NCBI RefSeq assembly: GCF_018860365.1
Contig: NZ_JAHKPO010000013.1
Coordinates: forward strand, 434,001 to 498,000
Source of the DNA: Arenibacter algicola
GTDB taxonomy: Bacteria; Bacteroidota; Bacteroidia; Flavobacteriales; Flavobacteriaceae
Direction of reading: 5' to 3'
Length of the DNA: 64,000 bases
This document shows, in pieces, positions 55,337 to 61,523 of this stretch; position 1 is the stretch's first letter, and each line of letters opens with the position of its first letter. The notes under the pieces are model-generated. The model saw only the letters and a program-made list of their open reading frames with translations. It was not told where the DNA came from and made no database searches. Both the position numbers and the translations under genes were made by a program.

Positions 55337-55537
55337 TTATTGAAGTTTTGATTTGATTTCCTCTAACTCCTTTTCAAGTTTCTCCGCTTTTTCTTTGAAC
55401 TTTTGCATGGCTTTTTTAAGCTGACCTATTTTTTTGAAAGCTTCTTCATCTTGAACAGCTTCATAAATTGTTACACCCTCTTTTTCCTTTATTTTTGATT
55501 TACTACCACATTTTGGGCATGTTGCTACTTGACTCAT
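55337..55537 (-). CDS. Small zinc-knuckle plus coiled-coil protein
   Basis: The 66-residue protein starts with a single CPKCG knuckle followed by KSKIKEKEG, then a strong C-terminal coiled coil (KKIGQLKKAMQKFKEKAEKL, EKELEEIKSKLQ). With only one Cys pair it could bind metal as a dimer, which the coiled coil would provide. It lies 4 bp after the methyltransferase and 5 bp before the membrane protein, clearly in one operon. Confidence 0.75.
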   Translation of the reverse strand: MSQVATCPKCGSKSKIKEKEGVTIYEAVQDEEAFKKIGQLKKAMQKFKEKAEKLEKELEEIKSKLQ

Positions 55538-55541
55538 GATT

Positions 55542-56165
55542 TTACTTTTTAATAGTTATTAGTGATACTTTACTTCCAAATTTTGGTTGTATGTGATACC
55601 TTTTGTTTGCACCAACCTCTTTTAAAAACGCTTTGGTGTCTGCCATTTCAGCATTATCCACATAAATGATAGTGTTGGTATGAAAATTAGGTTCAAGCAT
55701 TCGGAATAGCGATAAGTACAAATCTTTCCAGCCATCTAACAACAACAAATCTATTGGCTCATGATAATCTTTCAAAGTCTGTAAGGCATCGCCAATTCTA
55801 ACCTCAATAAGGTTGTTTACACCTGCCTTCTTAAAGTTTTCAATTGCTTGTTGCGCTTTCGATTCGATTAATTCTGTAGTAATGATGCGACCTCCCGTTT
55901 CCATCGCACCTTGTGCTAAAAATAATGTGGATATCCCGAATGAAGTTCCAAACTCCACGATGTTCTTAATGTTGTTCTCCTTTATAAGCTGCTTTAAATC
56001 CGCTCCTTGTTCTTTGGATATGGAAAGATATGCATCCTTAAAATCCAATGGTTGCATGGGTCTGAACATGCTTCTTGCAGCACCTTTCATCATTTTAACA
56101 CGGTCGTACTTAGAATCGTCGAACAATTCATTTAATGTACTTGTTACTTGGTCATGTAAAGTCAT
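55542..56165 (-). CDS. Class I SAM-dependent O-methyltransferase
   Basis: The 207-residue protein matches the O-methyltransferase family 3/caffeoyl-CoA-like group: IKNIVEFGTSFGISTLFLA is motif I for SAM, GGRIITTELIESKAQQA follows with the acidic ribose-binding residue, then GDALQTL and the PIDLLLLDGWKDLYL motif with Asp metal ligands, and YVDNAE. It would methylate a small hydroxylated or catechol-like compound in the cytoplasm. It is the first gene of the 56165-53828 operon. Confidence 0.85.
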   Translation of the reverse strand: MTLHDQVTSTLNELFDDSKYDRVKMMKGAARSMFRPMQPLDFKDAYLSISKEQGADLKQLIKENNIKNIVEFGTSFGISTLFLAQGAMETGGRIITTELIESKAQQAIENFKKAGVNNLIEVRIGDALQTLKDYHEPIDLLLLDGWKDLYLSLFRMLEPNFHTNTIIYVDNAEMADTKAFLKEVGANKRYHIQPKFGSKVSLITIKK

Positions 56166-56268
56166 ATTTTTCTATTAGTTAAACAGGGAATTCTAAAAAT
56201 GTTTGGTATTCCTTGTTGCTTTTTATTTTTTGACATATCGCTTTCCCTACCATTCCTTATATAAATTA

Positions 56269-57684
56269 TTATAGCTCTTTATTTTTCTCCAATTCATAGG
56301 AATAGGAGAGGTAGTAGTTTCTTGCGGGGGCATTTACTTGTTGTGCCGCCAAAGCCCTTAACAACTTTACCTTAACTTCAATGACTTTTGGTTTTTGATA
56401 GTCCGTTTGAAGCAGAGCGTCGGCTAATTGTAATCCCCACTGATAATCACCATCCTCTACTGCTTTGCTTAGTTGCTCAAATATCTTTTTCTCACCTCCT
56501 GCAAGGTCAATAATATGTTTCGCCTCTTGTGATGAAGAAAGTGGGTAAAGGTTTGTAGGGTTCCCATCAAACCAACCTACATAGTGAAGAAATATGGAAC
56601 GAACCCCCCATGGAACCGAGCCATAAAACTCCTGCAAGTTCGGTTGATCTATTAGTGAATCGGCCAACCTAACACTGTCAACGGTTTGTTGAAGTGTATA
56701 CCCTTTATTCATGGCATCTATTGTTTGCCGGTAGATACTTAAAATCGCTGTTGCGTAGTTTTTAAGATTATTATGGACAATTGATTTTCCGGAGAGTGGG
56801 CGTGTATGCCCAGGCACGAGGTACTCCACAGGGAGAGTACTCATTTTTTGTATCGATTCGCCCCATGATTTGACATCCCTATATTGCGAACCCCGAATGG
56901 CATAAAGGTTTGGAAACGATTTGTAATAATTATCTCCTGTAAACAATGTTTTTAGACCGGGAATCCATACAAAAAGCTCGTCATTTGTTTCCCCATCAGC
57001 GGCATGCAGTTCGAAATCCAGGTCAGCGAGCGAAACCAACAGCGAGTCTTTAAACGTAATATTGGGTTCAATATATCCTTCCCCGGCCCTGTCCGTTGGA
57101 GTGATACCGGGGGCCACACCTCGATTAATGATATCTTTGGCCGGTAAATCCCGCCCAAATTGCCTTGCGTTACGCTGTTTTAGGATGGGCTCTACCGGTG
57201 AACTTCCTTGTAGCCCATCCTTAAATCCTGCTCTGGCAATTATCTGAACATCCTTGCTATTGCCAATAAAAGCGGAAGTACCTCCCGTATGATCATCATG
57301 GCCATGTGTGTAAATTACTGCCTTTACAGGTTTGCTAGTTATCTCTTGGAACTTTTCCGCTACCGTTTCCGCAGCCCCCAAAGCGCGGAGTGCATCGACA
57401 ATGACCACTCCTTCTTCTCCAATTACCATGGAAGCGTTTGAACCATCATATCCCACGGCCACATAAACATATTCATTTAATTTGATGATCTCAGGAGCAA
57501 ATTCAGCACTTTGGCCTTTTAATTTGGTGATATTTGGATTTTCTTGTTCTTGAGACACATACTCTTTAGGAGAATTTTGACATGCCTGCATAGAAATGAT
57601 TACCAATAGAAACAGGACTATTTTTATTGTTTTGCTAACTTCGATGAAGTGTCTATCTCCTACTTGAATCTTATTTAGTTTCAT
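56269..57684 (-). CDS. Alkylsulfatase-like metallo-beta-lactamase-fold lipoprotein
   Basis: The 471-residue protein has a lipobox (SMQAC, Cys 35) and a metallo-beta-lactamase domain with THGHDDHTGG (126-135), FTGDNYYKSF and LVPGHTRP, then the alkylsulfatase dimerisation region (RSIFLHYVGWFDGNPTNLYP). It matches the SdsA1/BDS1 alkyl- or arylsulfatase family, but the C-terminal SCP2-like domain of full SdsA1 is missing, so it is shorter than the usual 650 residues. It may release sulfate from alkyl sulfates in the periplasm. Its promoter carries the conserved AraC-linked block. Confidence 0.85.
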   Translation of the reverse strand: MKLNKIQVGDRHFIEVSKTIKIVLFLLVIISMQACQNSPKEYVSQEQENPNITKLKGQSAEFAPEIIKLNEYVYVAVGYDGSNASMVIGEEGVVIVDALRALGAAETVAEKFQEITSKPVKAVIYTHGHDDHTGGTSAFIGNSKDVQIIARAGFKDGLQGSSPVEPILKQRNARQFGRDLPAKDIINRGVAPGITPTDRAGEGYIEPNITFKDSLLVSLADLDFELHAADGETNDELFVWIPGLKTLFTGDNYYKSFPNLYAIRGSQYRDVKSWGESIQKMSTLPVEYLVPGHTRPLSGKSIVHNNLKNYATAILSIYRQTIDAMNKGYTLQQTVDSVRLADSLIDQPNLQEFYGSVPWGVRSIFLHYVGWFDGNPTNLYPLSSSQEAKHIIDLAGGEKKIFEQLSKAVEDGDYQWGLQLADALLQTDYQKPKVIEVKVKLLRALAAQQVNAPARNYYLSYSYELEKNKEL

Positions 57685-57708
57685 TTTCTATGATTTTAAA
57701 GTTCGGTA

Positions 57709-57767
57709 CAAAATTGGCACTATACCGGACAATCGGGTAGGTCAATCTTCGGAAAAGAATGGTAAAT
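57709..57767 (-). promoter_or_regulatory. Alkylsulfatase promoter with conserved 32-bp block
   Basis: The 32 bp at 57736-57767 are identical to 58523-58554 and lie 27 bp from the TTTTG of the -7-like element at both loci (minus strand). The block overlaps the expected -33 region and beyond, a good position for binding of the AraC regulator coded at 58570-59430. Confidence 0.7.
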
Positions 57768-57782
57768 GTGGGAACGAAACTA

Positions 57783-57842
57783 CTATAACCCGGTTTTGAA
57801 CGGTGTTGATTTAGTACAAGTATATTTTTTTGAAAAATTCCA
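57783..57842 (-). pseudogene. C-terminal remnant of a second araC gene
   Basis: A 19-codon frame with stop reads WNFSKKYTCTKSTPFKTGL. It aligns with the end of the intact AraC protein (FFKKHTSTTPKQFKTGL). The rest of this araC copy is gone, which shows that an ancestral araC-plus-promoter unit was duplicated and one regulator copy lost. Confidence 0.75.
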
Positions 57843-57873
57843 TTGGGTTATTTCAGTCATAACTACACAAAAA

Positions 57874-57909
57874 AAATCTGATGAAGTTTGTGAAATCTTC
57901 ATCAGATTT
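57874..57909 (-). terminator. Intrinsic terminator of the MoaF-like gene
   Basis: AAATCTGATGAAG (57874-57886) pairs with CTTCATCAGATTT (57897-57909). On the minus strand the hairpin is followed by a run of T, about 60 bp after the gene. Confidence 0.85.
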
Positions 57910-57966
57910 AATAGTAGTTCCTAACTGATCACTATTCTTCTTATTCAGAGAATGATAGACTGAAAT

Positions 57967-58470
57967 TTATTCAGGTATTTTTAAATGATCAATAATCCCA
58001 CTTAGAAATACTGTTTTTAATGGTCGTTCAGGCTTGTTTTCGTAACCGATTATAATAGAACTGTGCACTAGCATTTTTTCAAAATCCAAAACCACGGTCA
58101 AATAGTCCCTTCTGTCAGTTTCGTGCCAATTGATCATATAAAGGTCATTACCAATTTTAAGCGAACGATAAGGAATATCTTCGTTTCCATTTCCTTTTGC
58201 CGGCCCGGCAACCCATTCATATTTGGCTTTGCCATTGTTGAACTCAAAGTGTATAGCCGTTCCATTTTGATACTGGAAATTCAGTGAGTATCCATCTAAG
58301 AAGTGTTCAGGCTGTCCGAACTGAAATTTATTTTCTTCCGATGTTTTGCTTTGACCAAAACTAAGTCCAACGCTAAATAGCGCAAGACAAATAAGTGTAA
58401 CTAATTTTGCTTTACTCACAAGGTTTCTATTGTTTTTCTTGTGTTCGTTATTTTTCTTTGAAAGGTTCAT
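57967..58470 (-). CDS. Secreted MoaF-like (lipocalin-type) protein
   Basis: The 167-residue protein has a long signal peptide (about 45 residues with AKLVTLICLALFSVGLSFGQ as core) and a small beta-barrel pattern: GYSLNFQYQNGTAIHFEFN, AKYEWVAGPAKG, IPYRSLKIGNDLYMINWHET and DRRDYLTVVLDFEKMLVHSS. This resembles MoaF-like and phenolic-acid-decarboxylase-type lipocalin folds. A ligand or substrate of phenolic type is possible. It is expressed from the second copy of the duplicated promoter and has its own terminator. Confidence 0.7.
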   Translation of the reverse strand: MNLSKKNNEHKKNNRNLVSKAKLVTLICLALFSVGLSFGQSKTSEENKFQFGQPEHFLDGYSLNFQYQNGTAIHFEFNNGKAKYEWVAGPAKGNGNEDIPYRSLKIGNDLYMINWHETDRRDYLTVVLDFEKMLVHSSIIIGYENKPERPLKTVFLSGIIDHLKIPE

Positions 58471-58632
58471 CTTCTTATGATTTAAAAGTTCGGTACAAAA
58501 TTCGCGAAATGTTGAATAGCCTGGTAGGTCAATCTTCGGAAAAGAATGGTAAATATAGGAGCGGAACGGCTATAGCCCGGTTTTGAACTGCTTTGGTGTA
58601 GTACTGGTATGTTTTTTGAAGAATTTCGTGAA
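58468..58632. repeat. Promoter segment duplicated at 57681-57845 (copy B)
   Basis: This is copy B of the duplicated segment. It includes the intact 3' end of the araC gene, the conserved 32-bp block and the start region of the MoaF-like gene. Identity to copy A is patchy outside the block, so the duplication is not recent and the block is kept by selection. Confidence 0.85.
58496..58554 (-). promoter_or_regulatory. MoaF-like gene promoter with conserved 32-bp block
   Basis: The block at 58523-58554 is identical to 57736-57767, with the same 27-bp distance to the TTTTG of the promoter and the same 53-bp distance to the start codon. Confidence 0.7.
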
Positions 58633-59430
58633 ATTTGTCACTTCGTCGAAACCCACCGTATATGCGATTTCCTTTAAACTATCATTTGTGCTTGCTATTG
58701 CTCTTTTTGTTTCCAAGATCACAAAATCATCAACAAAATGTTTGGCAGTATTGAGGGTGAATTCTTTGACTATCTTATTCAAATGTTTTGTAGAAACCAA
58801 TAGCATATCGGCATAGTCCTTTACATTTCTCGTGGTGGTATACTTTTCTTCCACCAAATTTTTGAATTCCAGAAATAGCGGATAGTATTTATTTTGTTTT
58901 TGAGGTTCATCTGTCTGTGAAAGACGCTCTAGTCTTAATAAATATAATTCGAGCATTACCGCCACAATATTCTTTTGGGCATAGGTATTTTCTGTTTCCA
59001 GTTCAATCTTTAGATGTTTAATAAATGGCTCATTGAAACTGATACCATCAACGGCAGCTTTGGAAATATGATAATTATAGAGATGGGAAATAAACTCAAT
59101 GGACGATTTTGAAAAATAGTTAAGTACAAATTCTTCCGTAAACACAATCAGGAATCCGTCATAACTTGGATTTTCTTCAAAAGCATGTACTTGTCCTTTC
59201 GCTATTTTCAACACCGTACCTTTTTTTAATGGATACTCTTTCAGGTCGATCTTATGACTTCCGACACCATTGGTAACGATCAGCAAGGCAAAAAAGCTAA
59301 GCCTATGGGGCAAATTGGGGTTATGGTCCAAACCTTCTTTTATTCTTGCAAATAAGTTGGACACATTAAGGAGCTCGAATTCCTTTTCGTCTTCTTCGCT
59401 TTGAAATGATATTTTGGGAATGTTATTCAA
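58570..59430 (-). CDS. AraC-family transcription regulator
   Basis: The 286-residue protein starts with TTG at 59430, since an in-frame stop lies six codons upstream and no early ATG exists. Residues 1 to about 170 form a cupin-like sensor (LKEYPLKKGTVLKIAKGQVH AFEENP region), and residues about 185-286 two helix-turn-helix units (VKDYADMLLVSTKHLNKIVKE, LKEIAYTVGFDEVTNFTKFF). It probably binds the 32-bp block before the MoaF-like and alkylsulfatase genes. Confidence 0.9.
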   Translation of the reverse strand: MNNIPKISFQSEEDEKEFELLNVSNLFARIKEGLDHNPNLPHRLSFFALLIVTNGVGSHKIDLKEYPLKKGTVLKIAKGQVHAFEENPSYDGFLIVFTEEFVLNYFSKSSIEFISHLYNYHISKAAVDGISFNEPFIKHLKIELETENTYAQKNIVAVMLELYLLRLERLSQTDEPQKQNKYYPLFLEFKNLVEEKYTTTRNVKDYADMLLVSTKHLNKIVKEFTLNTAKHFVDDFVILETKRAIASTNDSLKEIAYTVGFDEVTNFTKFFKKHTSTTPKQFKTGL

Positions 59431-59633
59431 ATCGATACGTTTTTCAGCTTAGTAATGATTGGACTAATTTAATGATTATATCCTATCTATATGGGCCATG
59501 GCATCCATTTTAGAGTCCCATAAAACGGCCGATTCACGTGACACTTTTCACGGAGGGAAAAATCTTGGAGGGTATTGTCTCATTTCTGGTCTTTTTTATT
59601 AGTTTCGTTAATTAACCTTTTACGGCACTAAAT

Positions 59634-60203
59634 ATGGTAATAGGATATGCGAGGGTTTCCACCCCGGAACAAAAATTGGAATCTCAAATAGATCTGTTGA
59701 AAAATAGCGGATGCGAAATAATCTATTCGGATATAGCAAGTGGAACTCGGGACGATAGAAAGGGCTTGAATGAAATGCTGAAGTATATGAGAAAAGGGGA
59801 TACTATCTTGACCTATAAAAATGATAGGGTATTCCGTTCCCTAAAAAACATGGTACAACTTATCGACCGGTTCAATGAATCTGGAGTACATTTTAAAAGC
59901 CTCAGCGAACCCGAATTCAATACTAATTCTGCAAACGGTAAATTTTTACTTCAAATTTTTGCTGCTGTTGCCGAATTCGAACGTAACCTTATAAGTGAGA
60001 GAACAAAAGTCGGCTTGAACAATGCCCGTCAACGTAATAAACTTTTGGGTAGGCCTTCTGGGTCAAAACGGGAAACTATTGAAAAATACCATTATGCCAA
60101 GCATCTATACGACCATATGGATGTGGCGATTGGTATGGCATGTATCAAGGCTAAAATTAGTAAAAGTTCATTTTATAGGGTGGAAAGGCAACTTTCAAAA
60201 TGA
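59634..60203 (+). CDS. Serine recombinase (resolvase/invertase)
   Basis: The 189-residue protein is a small serine recombinase: catalytic Ser 9 in GYARVSTPEQ, Arg residues in YKNDRVFRSLKNM, EFERNLISERTKVGLNNAR as the long E helix, and a C-terminal helix-turn-helix (VAIGMACIKAKISKSSFYRV). It matches Tn3-resolvase or Hin/Pin-type enzymes. No partner transposase or obvious invertible segment with matched inverted repeats is seen nearby. It may resolve or invert DNA of the mobile region. Confidence 0.92.
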   Translation: MVIGYARVSTPEQKLESQIDLLKNSGCEIIYSDIASGTRDDRKGLNEMLKYMRKGDTILTYKNDRVFRSLKNMVQLIDRFNESGVHFKSLSEPEFNTNSANGKFLLQIFAAVAEFERNLISERTKVGLNNARQRNKLLGRPSGSKRETIEKYHYAKHLYDHMDVAIGMACIKAKISKSSFYRVERQLSK

Positions 60204-60376
60204 AAGATCAATAAGCCATGTTCCCTGGATTTTTAAATCGGTCCACAGCTAAAACAAAGTTTAATGGTCAAAATGGTTGTCAAATTTTAGGATTTCGAAA
60301 TGTAGGTGGCATCCCCATCTTATTTCCGAATTGCCTACAATTCCAATAATTTCACTGTAACTGATAGGTGATTAAA

Positions 60377-60419
60377 TGGTCGCTTGGGCTCGAACTAGGG
60401 ACAACTTGATTATGAGTCA
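60377..60419 (-). other. Decayed 3' half of a tRNA-Met gene
   Basis: On the minus strand TGACTCATAATCAAGTTGTC gives an anticodon arm with CAT, followed by CCTAGTTCGAGCCCAAG as the T arm and CGACCA as the end. Two pairs of the T stem are lost (A-C and C-A mismatches), and no D arm is found. It is therefore not a working tRNA, but looks like an old attachment-site duplicate, 174 bp from the serine recombinase. Confidence 0.7.
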
Positions 60420-60470
60420 CTTTTTTCTAATAAAAATTATTCATATTAAATCATCCAGAAATAGTTCCAG

Positions 60471-60935
60471 TTAAGAGACTATTAAAATTATAGGAAATCC
60501 TCCATACCCTTTTCCTGCTAACAGGAATAGAATAACTAGGAAAAAAGGTAGTGCTAACATACTTAAAATTTGAAAATTCAAAATTTTCTTTCCAATAGTA
60601 TTCATCTTTCTATCATTTCTATTCTTGAAAAATATAATTGATGGGAAAATAATATTACCAAATGGGATTACCAACATTGTTAAAACACTAAAATTCATAA
60701 GTTTCAATGTTTTTATGTTGTTTTTTACAAATAATTTGGGGTTACCTTCATCATGAAATATATCTGAGCTTTCAATGGATAAAGTTTTCGCTAAAGTTTT
60801 GAGGGTATGAGAACTTCCCGTTGACAATCCTTTTTCGATTCGCTGAATAGTTCTAATGGATATTCCAGAAGACTTTGATAACTCTTCTTGAGTCAGGTTT
60901 TTAAGTCTTCTATGCTCCTTTAAGCTATTCTTCAT
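60471..60935 (-). CDS. HTH-XRE regulator with C-terminal membrane helices
   Basis: ATG 60935 gives 154 residues (a TTG at 60947 is four codons upstream). Residues 1-60 are an XRE helix-turn-helix (RRLKNLTQEELSKSSGISIR, TIQRIEKGLSTGSSHTLKTL). The second half has two hydrophobic segments with NDRKMNTIGKKILNFQILSM between them, like DUF4870-type membrane tails of flavobacterial regulators. It would be a membrane-bound DNA-binding protein; the signal is unknown. Confidence 0.8.
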   Translation of the reverse strand: MKNSLKEHRRLKNLTQEELSKSSGISIRTIQRIEKGLSTGSSHTLKTLAKTLSIESSDIFHDEGNPKLFVKNNIKTLKLMNFSVLTMLVIPFGNIIFPSIIFFKNRNDRKMNTIGKKILNFQILSMLALPFFLVILFLLAGKGYGGFPIILIVS

Positions 60936-61523
60936 TGTGGTTTTCAAATTACCGTTAACATTATAGGATTAAATCAGGTAAGCCAAGGGCGCAGTTCTTT
61001 AATGTAACTATGCGGTCTCGGTTTTGCGCTATCCTTGCTACAGGGATTGGATCCTTTTTATTTTTTCCAATTTAGGGATTTTTAGTCAATAATATGCAAA
61101 GAGGTTGGACAGGAGCGGTGTTTGGCCAGCCAATTTAAGGGAAGGCACGAGCCAGTGGGGAATTTTATTTGTTTTCTTTAAAGTGGTACAATTTAAAACG
61201 GGATGGCTGGCACTGATGCATTAAAGAAAGCCTGTAAAGCGGTTTAAATAAGCTGGATTTTCTAAAAATTAGGACTTGTACAACGGCTGCCCGTGTTGGT
61301 TTTGTTGAAAGCTGGTTTGCAAAGGCCTCCAAAAATATCCGGTTACTTGCTGACCTAAAAAGAGAAACTGCCTTAAAAGGGAGTTATAGAAGTTTGTTTT
61401 TTTTATAATTTATTTGCTTGTGCAACGGTTACGTTCGTTTTATGGGACTTTAAAAAACTAGAATTTAACGTCTCACCAAACGCAGTTTCTTTTAACGAGG
61501 TGATGTACTTCATTTATTTGAAC
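60936..61523. other. Non-coding region with a repeated 16-bp motif
   Basis: This region of 588 bp shows no convincing gene. CTTGTACAACGGCTGC (61275-61290) and CTTGTGCAACGGTTAC (61417-61432) are related motifs 142 bp apart, each starting a short imperfect hairpin (for the first, CAACGG with CCGTGTTG). The sequence near 61030-61060 (CGCTATCCTTGCTACAGGGAT) also has inverted-repeat character. These could be remains of recombination sites or dispersed repeats. Confidence 0.45.

Larger units (their letters stand above)
57681..57845. repeat. Promoter segment duplicated at 58468-58632 (copy A)
   Basis: This segment of about 165 bp aligns along its whole length with 58468-58632. Both copies contain the start-codon region of a downstream gene, TTTTGTACCGAAC promoter sequence, a 32-bp identical block and the 3' end of an araC gene. 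Copy A includes only a decayed araC end. Confidence 0.85.

Noticed and set aside
60204-60470. Possible invertible segment next to the serine recombinase
   Set aside because: I looked for inverted repeats flanking a promoter or gene and found none convincing.
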